A stretch of 64,000 nt of DNA from Salminus brasiliensis (taxonomy: Eukaryota > Chordata > Actinopteri > Characiformes > Bryconidae): contig NC_132880.1 in NCBI RefSeq assembly GCF_030463535.1, forward strand, positions 33,070,342 to 33,134,341, given 5' to 3'. Below the pieces are notes generated by a model. The model was not told the origin of the DNA. It searched no databases and was given only the letters and a program-made list of their open reading frames with translations. A program made the translations under genes and the position numbers. Shown piece after piece: positions 35,201-46,975 of this stretch (position 1 is the first letter of the stretch; each line of letters opens with the position of its first letter).

Positions 35201-38200
35201 CACCACCCAGGAGAGAGCCAAGGAGCTGGCTTAGATTTCCCTCTGTACCTCCTTCCTGAGATTGGCCTATTGTAGCTGTGCTGGTGGTGTGGGTGGATGT
35301 CTGGCCAGACGTGTTGGCTGAAGAGTGAGAATTATTTGAAGAGGGGAAGGGAGAGGGTGATGAGGAGGTAGAGAAAGAGAATGAATGGGATGAAGAGGTA
35401 GTGGATATTTGATCACCTGGGAAGAAAAATTAACAGTTGTAACATTTGTCACAGCAGCCAATCTGACCCAATTAGATGTGTCAATGTCAAGTTCATATTT
35501 GGATTTATGGTCAATGGTTTCTTAAAGGGAGACTGCCTTAATCCTTCTGATGACATATCTTGAAGATACCTTCAAAAGACTATGACTGCTTTGGGTGGAT
35601 CGTTGGGGATGGGCTTCATAGCAGTAACAATAGCTAGCTGGCTTTCATCCCGCCTTCAAGATAGATCACAAGGAGGTTTTAAACTCTTTGGATCCTTGCT
35701 TAGCAGATTTACAGATCTTCAGTAGTCAGAACATTAATAGCTTTAAAGGCGTTGGGGCATGTCGGAGCAGACAGGAGTCGTCTATAGGGTGCATCTCACC
35801 TGTGTGCATCGGCATTAGCAGCTGCCCAACCAAACCGCTGACCATCTGAGTGAGAGGAGAGGGAGCCACAGGATTGCCCTAGTAACAGAGTGAGAGAATA
35901 AAGAGCACTGCAAAGAAAGAGCCAGCTGAACTGAAGTTATCTACACACGTCTCACCTGTCCAGGTTGTTGGCTGGCTGTGGGGGGCACTGTGGCCCGTAG
36001 GTTGATGGTTGTCCCTCTAGTGCCTGTGGGCTGGGGAATGCGAGGAGAGAAGGAGGGTCGGGTGATGACTACCCTTGCTTGGGGGGGAGGAGGAGGAGGA
36101 GCAGCAGCAGCTGGGGACTCTCCATTCTGGCCAGCTGGACCAGGACCACTGGTCTGTTGGCCATGGTGACCAGCTGAGGCTGCAGTAGCCATGGCAGCAG
36201 CCTGCTGAGAGATCTGATGCACAATAGCTTGCATGAACTCAGGAGGCAGGCCTGGAATGTGCAAGGGTGGAGTGGTTCCTTTGGAGAGAGGAGATGCTGT
36301 GTTATATATATATATATATAAACTAACACCAGATAGATCACTGGCACAGAAAAAGTGTATTTTACTACAGTAAAAGAATTCTACATATAGGGTGAGTAGC
36401 ATACTACTTGCTACAGTCAACATAGCAATAAAGGGTTTCCAGAAAATAGGCTGTAATCAGTTGCCAGAGATTGCTGCATTAAAGCCTGTTAATGTCAGCA
36501 TGTCTGCAGTAGGTATTCACTATAAGGAGCAGTGGACACTAACCAGTCTGTCCAGCAGCGTTGGGATTCTGTTGGCCTGGGGCCTGAGCTCCACTGCCTG
36601 AATCTGTTGCACAAAAATGCACAGATCAGTGGCTAGCACTGCACTACTGCCCCCCAGTCCTGGTCTGAGAGCATTCCCCTCTGCTCAACCATATAAGGTT
36701 ATGTGTTGCAGACAATTATGCCAGTATTGCCATGCCTTTACACTCTGGAATGAGTGATTTATGTCTAATAGAGTTTCTCACAGACCGGGAATGGACAGCT
36801 GGGTTCAAATACAGTGCTAATAATACACTGGGATTCAAGCTAAAGGCATGCACACAGCGGACACATACCATCCAGGTTCATCTGCATCATGACCACAGGC
36901 TCCATAGTCTGGTGAGTGATTCTGATCACACGAGGAGTACCCTGACCAGGCTGCTGATTGGCTCCATTGGGTGGAGACGGTGGCGCCTGTGCCTGACCTT
37001 GCTCTTCAGGCTGTCCAGATGGTTGAGATGCAGGAGGCTGACCTTCACCTGCCTGTCTGCCATTCGATGTCATGGTAACGGTGGTGCCAATGTTCATCTG
37101 TTGAAAATAGGTTTGTGATAAGTGATCACACTTTGTAGACAGTGTGTATCAAACACTCTTTAAAACACTGGAACACTTTTTAGCTATTGAGTAATATCTC
37201 ACTGGTATTGGTATATGGGGTAATCCACTTTGCAGCAGAAGCGGAGAGGTATAGTGGGACATAGGTCGAACCACATGTAGGTGGCGAGGAGGCTGAGCTG
37301 CTAAATTGCATCGAAGATCACTCAAAGCAACTAAGGTGTTGCCTAGGAGACGAAGGGATTCTCCAACCATATTGAGAGTGCGCTGGTCTTCCTCACGCTC
37401 CTGTGTCTGTCACAGTAAGAAAGACAGAAACATTTAACACATGAATAAAACAAACACTGTCTATATGATAAACCATCACATAAAATGATACTGCAGTGAT
37501 AGAAGCAACAATGTTGTAAAGACTGGAGTGTAACACATACATTGTTGTTGTAATCAGCTAAACTAGCTGCTCCCAGGATGGAGTGAGTTCTCTCCATAAA
37601 GGGTCGGAGTCGTTCCTCCACCCTCCGCACCTCTGAGAGGACCTCCACCAGCTCCAAAGGGCTTGGGTGACTGAAGGCAGAGACAGAGTGATAATCTGTT
37701 ATACTACAGCAAATCTACACACTTTTGATCTGCCAAGTAAAAACAACAGCATACAATGATATTCTAAAACACAAGACAAAATGTTTCTCTTACTTGGGTC
37801 CGGAGTGAGGAGGTCCTTCTGTTTGTGTGGAGGCAGATGAGGAGGATGAAGAGGCAGGGGCAGGAGGTGGAGAAGTGTCCATTGGTTGTGCTAAAGAAGA
37901 AGAGGAGGAGGTGGAAGCTGGCTGTGAAGCTGCAGCACCTTGCTGGGCAGATGCTTCACTTGGTTGACCCTTAAAAGGATAAGTTTAACTTAGTTTATGG
38001 TCATAATGCAGTACAAGCATCAGTCTTCTGAAGAGCACTTTCAGAAAAGATGAACCATTTTTCACTGTCCCATTACTGGTTGTTCAGAAATCCATACCTC
38101 CAGTCTGTGAATCAAAGACTGTGTCTCTCGAAGCAAGTTTTCAGCCAGCTGGAGCCTTATTCTTGGTTCACTCTGCACTGACTGGTCCAAGTTGATGTGT

Positions 38201-38895
38201 ACATCCACAGAACCATTGCTCTGCAACTGACAAACATTACACATTAGCTAAAGCCATAATCATGAACTGCAAAAACGGTTGCAAGATTGGCTTAAACCAG
38301 CTGTTGTCCAGTTGAAGAACTGACAAGTCCCACTGACAAAAGTGAATGGGGAGAGAACATTCTAGAGATTTTCAACACACAAACAAATGCGTGGCACACC
38401 AACCAAACATTCGTCCAGTCTGTGTACTCCGGCCTTTAGATCCTACAGACTTGTGACATGCAGCTTACCCCAGTGCTGGTGCTGACTCTTGCATTCCGAC
38501 CAGCCTCCCCAACTCCAGCCATCATCTGCTGCACAGACATCTAGTGTACGATAAGATGCACGTAAGTGTTTTTCTACTAGTGCTAGATGAACCACAGGCA
38601 AACCTGGATCTGAAAACAGCATTGCGGTCTGAGAAAGGTATTAACCTGTATCTGTTGTGGGTCCATAATGTTAACAGGGAGGTTAAAGGTGCCTAGCATG
38701 ACATAGCTGTTGCCATTCCGGTCATGTGGAGCTCCCTGAGAGGTGGAAGTAGAGGAGTGAGAAGAGCTGGAGCCTCCCTCAGTTCCACTTGATGAGCCAG
38801 GTACCGCACCTCCTCCACCCCCAGACTGGGTCGTCTGCGGAGGGGCCCGCTCAACAAGATGAATAACCTTGCCATCAACATCTGAGAAAGAGCAG

Positions 38896-38934
<39 letters not shown>

Positions 38935-40109
38935 AGTGGAAAATGTGACTTGTGTGCCTTTAATCTATAACACTGTGCACACGAAGAGTGCTGGTGGTAC
39001 TGGCTTGCTCACTGGGGCTTGGATGCTGGAAGCAGCTTTGTAAAAACGCTCATTGTTACTTAACATTGTTAAGTCACATATTTCATCACAGATAGATTGA
39101 TGTACAGAATTTTATTTATTTAACATACAAGACAGTCAGAAACCAAATTTCTAGAAAGTAAGCTTACTCTTTATATACATATATACTCTACACTTTTTTA
39201 GTCTGTCTGAGTCCAAATTACTACATTTTATTAACATGCATAGATTTACTATTTAGTGCATTCCTAACACTTACTGTATTCAGTGAGCGTCCTCTCATCC
39301 TGCAGCACCCTGCCCTGGTAGATCAGCCTCTGCTTATCCACTGGGATCTCAACAGAGGAGGCAATATGCTCTTTAAACTCCTTTACTGTCCACTGAGAGA
39401 AGGAGAAACGTAATCAGTCTGACAGCCAAACTTTTAAAGATTTACATTACCATATTATTTTCACAACTATCTAGGGTACTTTGCCTCAGTCACAGCACTG
39501 TTTCAGGAGTTTGATCCCTGTTGTATTACATTAGTCCACTGATATACACCGATCAGCCATAACATTCAGACCACAGACAGGTGAAGGGCAAAACGTTGAT
39601 TATCTTCATCTACAGTTGCTTTAAGGGGTGGGATGGCTAGACAGCTGGGTCAAAGCACCTCCAAAACATTTGGCAAGTCTTGTAAGGGGGGGGGGGTCCT
39701 GGTATGCAGTGGATGGTACCTACCAAAAGTGGTTCAAGAAAGGTACCACCTGTGAACCAGCGACAGGGCCATGGGCACCTAAGGCTCACTGATGTACTCC
39801 ATGGAGGCTCCACCTTAGAACCTATAGGACTTAAAGGATCTGCTGCTTACGTCTTGGAGCCCATGCATCAAAAAATCTGATCTGTTGTGGCAGCACCTAC
39901 TCACTATTAGGCAGGCAGTACTAATGTTATGGCTGATCTGTGTATAGCTACTGGCTTTCTGCTTACTCAAACCGGAAAAATACAATTAAACAAATGTGTC
40001 GTACAACAGCAGTTCATAAAATAGGCTTCACCTCTCCTCGGACAGTGTAGCTCCTGCTCTGCGAGTCCAGAGTTTTAACTGTAACCTCGATAGTCCCTGA
40101 CTCCTCCAT
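29222..40109 (-). CDS. bag6: BAG6 (BAT3/Scythe), 24 coding exons
   Basis: Encodes the large subunit of the BAG6-UBL4A-GET4 holdase, which captures exposed hydrophobic segments of tail-anchored and mislocalised proteins and sends them to insertion or the proteasome. About 1215 aa (human 1132). Ubiquitin-like domain ~6-80 ([46 protein letters not shown]); long Pro/Gln/Ser/Gly-rich middle; conserved [27 protein letters not shown] ~1130-1135; BAG-like end ([32 protein letters not shown]). Coding exons: 40109-40032, 39392-39275, 38881-38646, 38540-38469, 38226-38098, 37969-37795 (donor edge uncertain by one base), 37670-37541, 37406-37203, 37097-36869, 36597-36544, 36278-35956, 35878-35800, 35416-35097, 34963-34684, 34592-34423, 33817-33764, 33673-33571, 33471-33347, 32979-32845, 32729-32661, 32078-31866, 31078-30971, 30815-30669, 29317-29222. 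An acceptor at 40121 implies an upstream 5'UTR exon. Confidence 0.96.
29380..29545. repeat. Dispersed repeat fragment (CATAACATTAAAACC family)
   Basis: CCAGTCATAGCATTAAAATC is a decayed end, followed by TATTGGGTGGGCCCCCTCGT, CACCAAAACAGCTCTGCCCC, CTCTGAAGGTGCCCTGTGGG and GGCACCAAGACATTGGCAGC. This is the internal part of the family whose longer copies are at 39546-39945 and 50221-50716. It lies in the last bag6 intron. Confidence 0.6.
29690..30432 (+). mobile_element. LINE 3' remnant (L2/CR1/Rex-like)
   Basis: Plus-strand DNA with the typical end of fish non-LTR reverse transcriptases, in broken frames: CACTGGCTTCCAGTTAGCTA (LHWLPVSY), AGTACATAGGTTAGGTCCTG, GACCTGTTAACAGTACCCAT, GGTGAGGCAGCTTTCAGC. 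The element end is GGCGCTATACAAATAAATTTGCC-like at about 30400-30430. Many stops, 5'-truncated. In the last bag6 intron, antisense to the gene. Confidence 0.65.
30073..30154. repeat. Perfect 22-bp inverted repeat, 38-nt loop
   Basis: The left arm TAAGATTTTAGTTACAGCTG (plus CT) at 30073-30094 is exactly reverse-complementary to 30133-30154. The loop is AT-rich with AAAAGCAGGAAGC. It sits inside the LINE-derived region of the last bag6 intron. Confidence 0.85.
32151..32271. repeat. Nested inverted repeat (MITE-like)
   Basis: Outer arms: AAATCCAGCTTCTGGTCCTA (about 32153) pairs with AATCCAGGACCAGAAATTGG (about 32249). Inner arms: TAACTGATGGGT (32201-32212) is exactly complementary to ACCCATCAGTTA (32226-32237). 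The whole 120-bp unit can fold into one long interrupted hairpin. It lies in bag6 intron 20. Confidence 0.75.
34040..34175 (-). repeat. Degenerate SINE, reverse orientation
   Basis: CCCAAGGACTCTTATGGGTA, AACCAAACCCCGGTCTGCCA and GTTACCTACTGCACTACACA resemble the 7850-8010 SINE with many changes, including loss of the B-box. In bag6 intron 15. Confidence 0.5.
38896..38935. repeat. (AAAT)n microsatellite
   Basis: About ten AAAT units directly beside the acceptor of bag6 coding exon 3 (exon edge 38881), so the polypyrimidine tract of this intron is a repeat on the coding strand (TTTA)n. Confidence 0.9.
39546..39945. mobile_element. Non-autonomous element with inverted ends (CAGCCATAACATT)
   Basis: The left end GATCAGCCATAACATTCAGA and the right end TAATGTTATGGCTGATCTG are inverted copies about 400 bases apart. 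Inside are CCAGCGACAGGGCCATGGGC, AAGGCTCACTGATG and ACTTAAAGGATCTGCTGCTT, shared with the 50221 copy. No transposase frame remains. It lies in bag6 intron 1. Confidence 0.7.
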
Positions 40110-41309
40110 GGACCCCTTAACTGTGAAGAAACCCATGTTCAGACATGAGAGGCAGATGAATGAGGGATTAGAGTATACATGTCTACCAGCACTGGAGCTA
40201 CAGTATACAGACCAATAAACAAGGCACCCAAGGTTTAGCACCCAGGATCTCCAGCACTAACGCTAACTAGCAATCAACATCTTCCATCATTTCCCACACC
40301 TAGCAGTTAAAGAAAACACCCTCAACAGCTGATCGTTCATCACGAGCTGATCAACAGTGGAGAATTAGCTCGCTAACCAATTTAGCTAGCTAACGGTGCC
40401 GGTGTTCACGCATTACACTGACGGAAAGTAGCCACTTATCTTCAAACAAAACATACACACATACTGGTGCTAATCTGGGCAGATTAAATACCTTCTTTTA
40501 CTTTGTTAGTACGGCAAATCTGCGACGTTCGCTCCTAATCCCAGTTTATCTGATGCCAGCTAGCTAAATTAGCTAACCAGCTAATCCAGCACCGTTTCCG
40601 AGCAACATCGACCACACTGTGCAGACTGTTTGCGTACAGATTGCGCAGAAGCCGTTTGTACCAACCTCCACTAAGACAATCCGATGAAAATCTGCGCAAA
40701 TACGCGCCGCCTGTGCAACAAATAAGATTAAGCGATGGAAGTGACGTAGGTCAGTATTTTTAAGTAGGGCCGTTTTTTGAGCTTGTTAAAAATAATAAGA
40801 GAAAAGAAAAATGATATTTTTATCCCTTTAAACCACATTTGTTTTGTTTACTTGTTACTGTTAGCTACTTGTTTTGTAATTGTAATCTATGTTTGTTTAA
40901 TGTAATTAAACGTGGTTAATTTTGTAATGACTCGCGTTTTCATAATAAGAATGGTATTTATAATTCATTTAAATGGCAATCTGAACGTATCGCTGCTCTC
41001 TATTTGAACACACCGTTGCTAAATATCGTGTTTAAAGGCAAAGGAAAACGGGTGCGTTCCAATTTGCGTACTTGTAGTCTAAGTAGTGCTCTAGAACGGT
41101 CGGCTAGTGCGTGAAAGTCCGGCGCCAAAGTGTAGACTAGCTAGTGTACAAGTATGTGGTCTTAAATTAAAACACAGCCATTCACTGTTGCCGTGACTAG
41201 GGTTTCACCCGGACTGTTTTCGCACTTACACCGGGTTGAATATTCCCCGCCGTGTGCAGTTTCCCTGGTTGCTCGAACCTCAGCAAGTGTAACGTCGAGT
41301 AAAGAAGAC
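40110..41309. promoter_or_regulatory. Probable bidirectional promoter bag6 / tdp2
   Basis: The start codons of the two divergent genes are 1.2 kb apart. On the bag6 side a 5'UTR intron is likely: acceptor at 40122/40121, and a donor reading AAAAGAAG|GTATTT at 40492/40491. That puts the bag6 start at roughly 40600-40750 and leaves about 0.5 kb to the tdp2 start. A CRE-like pair TGACGTAGGTCA lies at 40742-40753. There is no convincing TATA box, and CpG density is moderate. Confidence 0.5.
40742..40753. promoter_or_regulatory. CRE/ATF-like element
   Basis: TGACGTAGGTCA holds a CRE half-site TGACGT and a nearby inverted TGACC/GGTCA half-site. It lies in the probable bag6/tdp2 shared promoter. 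Function is inferred. Confidence 0.35.
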
Positions 41310-44300
41310 ATGGACGAGTTGGAGCAGACGAGGCTGCGCCGGTGCGACGAGTTTTCTACAATCACCGGGTCGGACAGTGCTGTCGCTCAGTGTTACCTCG
41401 CTGAAAACGACTGGGACATGGAGGTTGGTATCGGACGTTAGCGGGACATCTCTTCGCGTTGTGGCGGACTGGTTTTGATAACCGTGTGAATCCCAATTGT
41501 GGGTTATTTGTGGTTTTCGCAGCGAGCCCTGAACTCCTTCTTCGAAGCAGACATGGAGTCCGTTTTTGATGTCGAAGACGGAGAAGAGGGCAGACCTGTG
41601 AGTAAGAGAAAGGGGACAGACCGTCCAGAGAGGACGGGTGATGCTCCAGAAAAGAAGAGGATGCACTCTGCGCAGGTGGACTGGTCAGTATGGCTAGTAG
41701 TAGTAGTAGTAGTAGTAGTTGTTGTTGTTTAGATGGTCGAAGAATCTAGGTCTTTTCATAAAAGCTGCTGTTCTCAAGACCGATCTTTGAACTAGTGCTA
41801 GGTGATATTCACCCCAGTTTCAGATAGTGAATAATCACCATAGTCACATTTTACCTTTGCGCTGCTCCTCTGTCTGTAATGGAGAGAATGGAGGCGCTGT
41901 AGTTGCCACTCTGGGCTCGGCACGCTGCTGCTGACTGCAGTGTGTGACTGTGGTGAGGCGGGCAGGACATCGCCAGCGAGAACCGTAAGGTTCCTGTTCT
42001 GCCACAGTCCACACGCTTCTTTCACCTCGAAGGAAGGTTCTGTGTCTCTCAGTAGTCTAGAACTGCATGTAAGGGTTTTCTTCATGAGGGTTGGCCCAAA
42101 GCGCAAATTACACTTCCCGGCTGTAGGGGGAGCCAAAAACGCCACCAGCGCTGCCAGCCGCCACTTAGTTTAATTTCATGCACATTTTACTGGTAGAAAT
42201 TCTCCTTTCTGTTATCATCTATGAAGCTTTTACTAGTAATAATGTCAGATCTTTACAGCCATTCTGACTTAATGTAATTTTGACTAGTCATATGTTAGCA
42301 TAGATCTACACGAAATCTCATTCTTGGCTATATTTACATTTATACTGGTAAAAACTGAAACCTTAGTTGATCCCCGGGTACTGAGGTGTCTGACTACTGC
42401 TCCGTCCGTCCGTCTGTCTGTCTGCCTGCCTGCCTGCCAGCCAGCCAGCCAGCCATCCATCCATCCATCCATCCAGCCATCCAGCCAAGGGTTAAATGTA
42501 GAGCTTGAATTCCATTGTAGTGCTGTGCAGTGTAAAGTGTGCTTCATTTTAATAAAATTTATTACAGAATGCTTTTAGGTTTTTATAGATACAACTAACA
42601 ATAAAATAGGTTTAGTTGTGTGCCATCTAAACTGGTATAGATGGCAAACATTTAACCTAAATGAAAGTATATTTTCAGAAGGGGAACATATGATTTGTCT
42701 ATTTTTATGTATTTATTCATGTACAAACTGAAACTGAAACTAAAACACCCACCAAATACAAACCAGTCTTGGAGACCTTTAAAAAGCTCTATGCGAATCT
42801 TGCCAAAAACCAAAAGAAGTAGAACAGTATACTGATATAGATTATTATACAGCTTTACTTGAAATGTTAAATAATATTCTATAATAATAATAACCAGTTA
42901 ATTTTGCAATTTCAGCATTGATTTGACGGAGGAGGAGCCGGCCTGCTCCAGCAGCACCAGTTCAAAAGAAAATGAGAGTGATGGAGACAGCAAGCTCTCA
43001 ATTATCTCCTGGAATGTGGATGGCCTAGACACGTTGAGCCTCGCAGAACGTGCCAGAGGCCTGTGTTCTTACCTGGCACTGTGAGTCCATCCAAGTCAAT
43101 CGGAAATGTAATTATTCGCTGTGCATTTAATATACCGAGACTTTTTGCTGCTCTGGTTGGTTGGGCTTATTTTGGCCTCTCTTGCAGATACACGCCAGAT
43201 GTGGTGTTCCTACAAGAGCTCATCCCTTCGTACGCTCAGTATGTAAAGAAACGTGCCGTCAGCTACCTATTCATTGAAGGTAGAAGTCTGATCTTGATGT
43301 GATGTGACGTGTTAAAGGTGTGACTGCCTATACATGAAACCAAAAATCGAAAACTGTAATGTCGATTCACTGCTCACTTTCTTCCATGGGTCTCTTATTC
43401 ACTGTTTTTTGTAGAACACCATTGGAAACAATCAAAACTAGGCATCTGGGTGCAGCCTATCAGAGTGAAGTGTTATGAATGCACCCATTCTGATTTGACT
43501 GGGCTTATTATACATCTATTTATATATATTTTTTAATTATAGGGAGTTTGATATTTTTAAGGTTTATTAAGGATTATAGTTTGAGCTCTGTAGAGTCATT
43601 TAAACCTTTTTAACTAGGGCCGGGCAGTTTGACAATAATAATGTGTGGAGGGATTTCCAGATCCGGTGACTTAGGATTGGTCAGGGGGGCGATGTTGAAT
43701 GTTTTTAAAAAGCTCTTCTGTAAAATGTTTTTTTTTTCTGCCGTTCTTGCTGTTTAATACTCACATACTAGAAAAGCTAATCATAGCTCATTCAGTCAAC
43801 AAACAGCATCAGGTTAAGGTGTGTGTCACTTTATGTTCTGATCAGCATCAGCTGACAGTCAGCATTAGGGTGATTGGATCAGGGGGCAAAAATAATTGAG
43901 CTATGATTGATTGAGACATCTCTAATTATATCATGATATTTGATATGATATTCATATACATTTCCATGATATGTCACAGTATGCACCAGCAATTAGATTA
44001 CCTTCTATTAAAAGATCTTAGTACAGAGAATTTTATTCTTAATGTGCTGCACCACATCCAAATATAAAGGAATAATTGTACTTGCATGCTTATACATGCA
44101 GTTGGTCAGTGATCTTTGCACTAATGATACATTAGTACAAAGCACATTCAGGCACTTTTTTGTTTTATTTAAAATGTATTGTATAGGACATCTCCATATT
44201 GTATTGTTATGCTAAAAGAATATCTCTTCTGATTATATTATTATCCAAAGGAAACGAGGAGGGATACTTCACTGGCCTCATGCTGAAAAAATCACGAGTA

Positions 44301-46437
44301 AAGCTACAAAAGAGTGAAATCATTTCTTACCCAACGACTCAGATGATGAGAAATCTCTTGTGTGCCCAGGTATGTTTTTATGCATAATAACACTGGAAGT
44401 CAGAAAGAATCGCTCAGATGTTCTGTTGTCATACACTGATGTTTAGTAGCTGTTCTTGATGTGTTTGAAGGTAGCTCATCAGTCTGTTTTCTGAAGAACC
44501 ACATATATTGACATGATCTGCCAACAAGACATGATTACTGGAAGTGAATGTTCAGGTTAGAGGTCTGATTTAGAGGGCTTGGTTTTTAATATCTGCTCAT
44601 GCTTGTAAAATCTAGCGTTGTTCCATCCATATCATTCCCACCTGAAATGTCAGCCGTAACGCAGGCTAGCTCTATTCAGAATTGTCCATGTGTAGTTGTT
44701 GTCATTTTTGTCCCTGCTTTTTGTGTCTTTAAGATTACTTAAGGTAAATCTCGTGAATCAACATTTGAAAACAAGTTCTTTCTAGTGTAGATTTTACAGC
44801 GCACCTGCACCCTCTTTTCATCCCACTCGCTTTCGCAAGCAGCCAATAATTAAACCGCCTGAGCCCGCTTATCTTAGCTCCCCTCTGGTCTTACCTGCAA
44901 CTTGTTGGCTTTTTGCTAAAATTGTATTCCAGTCGCCAGCTACTTTGCAGATCATGTGGGACATGGGAAACATCTGCAGACCTTTAGTTCAGGTGACCTC
45001 AGCAAAACGATCTCTAGATTTTAATTCCTTTGATGGCTGTGTTGAAGAAAACCCAGGCACTGTAGGAGGTGTATAGAGGTGTGCAGTTCCTGGAGATCAA
45101 GAAAACAAATGAAAATATGACATAAAAGTAAGGCTGTCAGAGGATCCTTATACAAAATACTTGCATTTTGTTTTTTGGGTGAGATCATTACAGAAAACAT
45201 TTGAGCAATTCTTTTTGACTGTTTCAAACCATACAGTGTAGTGAACTCTTCAGTAAAATCTGGGGCAGAATTATGGAAATGTGCCCATGTACATGAGTTG
45301 CCTTGTCTAACCATATGGTCTGTACTGTGTAGGTGACTTTCTTGGGTAAGGAAGTGTATTTGATGACTTCACACTTGGAGAGCTGTAAGGACCAAGCTAC
45401 AGAGAGGATGAAACAGCTGGGGATGGTGTTCCAGAAGATAAAAGAGGCTCCAGATAACATGACGGTTATTTTTGGAGGTGACACCAATCTTAGAGACTCT
45501 GAGGTAATTTTCTGTTTTACTGAAAGAAACTACACATTTAAGTAAAAAGGGTTCTATATGGTGATTAAAGAAAATGTTTGGTCCTGTATAGAACCTCTTT
45601 TATTACTGTTTTTTACGAAAGGCTTAACCTTTAACCAGTCAAAAAGAACCATTGAGGTATCCAAATGGTTCTATTTAGAGTGATTGCCTATACTAAATAA
45701 CCATTGATAAGCTCTTTTTAAGGAGTGTACTCAATTTTCAGGTTCCAAGTCATTCTGAATTATAGGGTTTTTTGACATATGTATTGTGTGGTGCTGTAAA
45801 ATGGTTCATGGTCCTAAAATAGACTTCAGAAAGACACTGGCAGTTAAAAAAGAAGCAATTCACAACAGATTAGTAAGATAGTAAGCTTATCTGTCAGTCA
45901 GCTGACGCTGAAGTAAAGATGGGTCATGCGGCAAAACTGTGATTCAAAACAGTAGGTCCATGCCAGAATGACTGAGCATTAATTTTACTTCTAGCTGTTT
46001 ATGAAGCTAAATTTAAGTTTAGTAAATACTTCTTAATGGTTCTCAACGGTGGAGTGCCAGCACTGTTAGTTCATTAAGTTAGTTTACTGTGTATGACCTA
46101 TGGAACCTGCATAATCTCTAAAATGGCTTATCTTCTGTTCTGTTGTTCAATGTCTGAGTAGGTGGCAAAGGTGGGAGGTCTACCTGCAGGTGTGACTGAT
46201 GTGTGGGAGGATCTTGGCAAACAAGAGCACTGCAGATACACATGGGACACCAAAACGAACAGCAATAAGAGTGTTTCCTACGTCAGTAGGTGTCGCTTTG
46301 ACCGCATCTACCTGAGGCCCTCTAAAACAGAGTCGAGAATGGCTTCTGAACACATGACCTTGGTTGGAATGGAGAAACTGGACTGTGGCCGTTACACAAG
46401 TGATCACTGGGGAATCTACTGCACTTTTACAACCTGA
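41310..46437 (+). CDS. tdp2: TDP2 (TTRAP), tyrosyl-DNA phosphodiesterase 2, 7 exons
   Basis: Hydrolyses 5'-phosphotyrosyl bonds that link trapped topoisomerase II to DNA ends, allowing error-free rejoining. Exons: 41310-41423, 41523-41683, 42916-43080, 43188-43279, 44251-44369, 45333-45503, 46162-46437; all junctions in phase, 365 aa (human 362). N-terminal UBA-like domain ~12-53 ([20 protein letters not shown]). Linker ends in IDLTEEE, a SUMO-interaction-like acidic/hydrophobic patch. The catalytic Mg2+ exonuclease-endonuclease-phosphatase domain starts ~119, with SWNVDGLD (Asn125), FLQE (Glu157), TSHLES (His231), GDTNLRD (Asp267) and SDHWG (His356), so the active site is complete. The start GACATGG is a good Kozak context; an upstream in-frame stretch has no ATG. 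Intron 2 has a compound microsatellite. AATAAA at 46951 probably ends the message. Confidence 0.97.
41692..41730. repeat. (TAG)n(TTG)n microsatellite beside a tdp2 donor
   Basis: Trinucleotide run starting 9 bases after the tdp2 exon 2 splice donor at 41683/41684. Confidence 0.85.
42401..42487. repeat. Compound tetranucleotide microsatellite
   Basis: Runs from (TCCG)n through (TCTG)n and (CCTG)n to (CCAG)n and (CCAT)n in tdp2 intron 2. The stepwise change of one base per block suggests slippage combined with point mutation. Confidence 0.9.
45540..45725. repeat. MITE-like 'GGTTCTATATGG' repeat
   Basis: AAAAAGGGTTCTATATGG at the left and CAAATGGTTCTATTTAGAGTG at the right, with AAAAAGAACCATTGAGG between. 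This is the common fish repeat built of GGTTCTTT/AAAGAACC blocks. A related scrap is near 13275-13330 (AATGGTTCTTCAATGGTTCT). It lies in tdp2 intron 6. Confidence 0.45.
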
Positions 46438-46975
46438 TTTTACCACCCTGAAAGCCTTGGAGTGACTTTTTAAATCAGAATTGAGGACTCTTCAAGAGCC
46501 CATTCGATTTGGTTTCAGTTTAGTTATTGAAGGCTGGCTGCACTGACTCAAGTAAGAAGGCAGGACCTACATTTCCATTTTTAATTTTCCTTTAACTTCA
46601 TGGTATAGGTGTGTCAATTCAAGCAGAAGAACAACAGAGATGATGCTTAATGATCATGGTTGTGTAAAGAGTCTGATTGTATTATATAGGCAGAAAACTT
46701 GCCTCCCTCAGGACTGGTTCCCTTGAGAGAGTCTGCTTGAGTTTAGGCTTAATTACACAATAAGCACCCATCATTGAGTTTCTCATTGGGCTTCACCTCT
46801 TCTGGGAACACAAGCCTTCAGATGTGGTGGTCCATGTGTTTTAACATTCATATTTATGAATGTGCCTAGTTGACATGAGGACTGTGATTACTTCTTTTCC
46901 TGTTCTCACAGTGTTTGATATTCATGTGTGTTTTAACTATATAAAAGCTTAATAAACTAAAGGTGGATTATAATG
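46438..46975 (+). other. tdp2: tdp2 3'UTR
   Basis: Non-coding sequence after the TGA stop, ending about 20 bases beyond an AATAAA signal at 46951-46956. Confidence 0.6.
46951..46956 (+). terminator. tdp2: Polyadenylation signal AATAAA (tdp2)
   Basis: First canonical signal after the tdp2 stop, about 510 bases downstream. Confidence 0.6.

Noticed and set aside
41193-41309. N-terminal extension of Tdp2 (in-frame upstream codons)
   Set aside because: There is no ATG in the upstream frame; it opens with GTG only. The ATG at 41310 has a strong context and matches family length.
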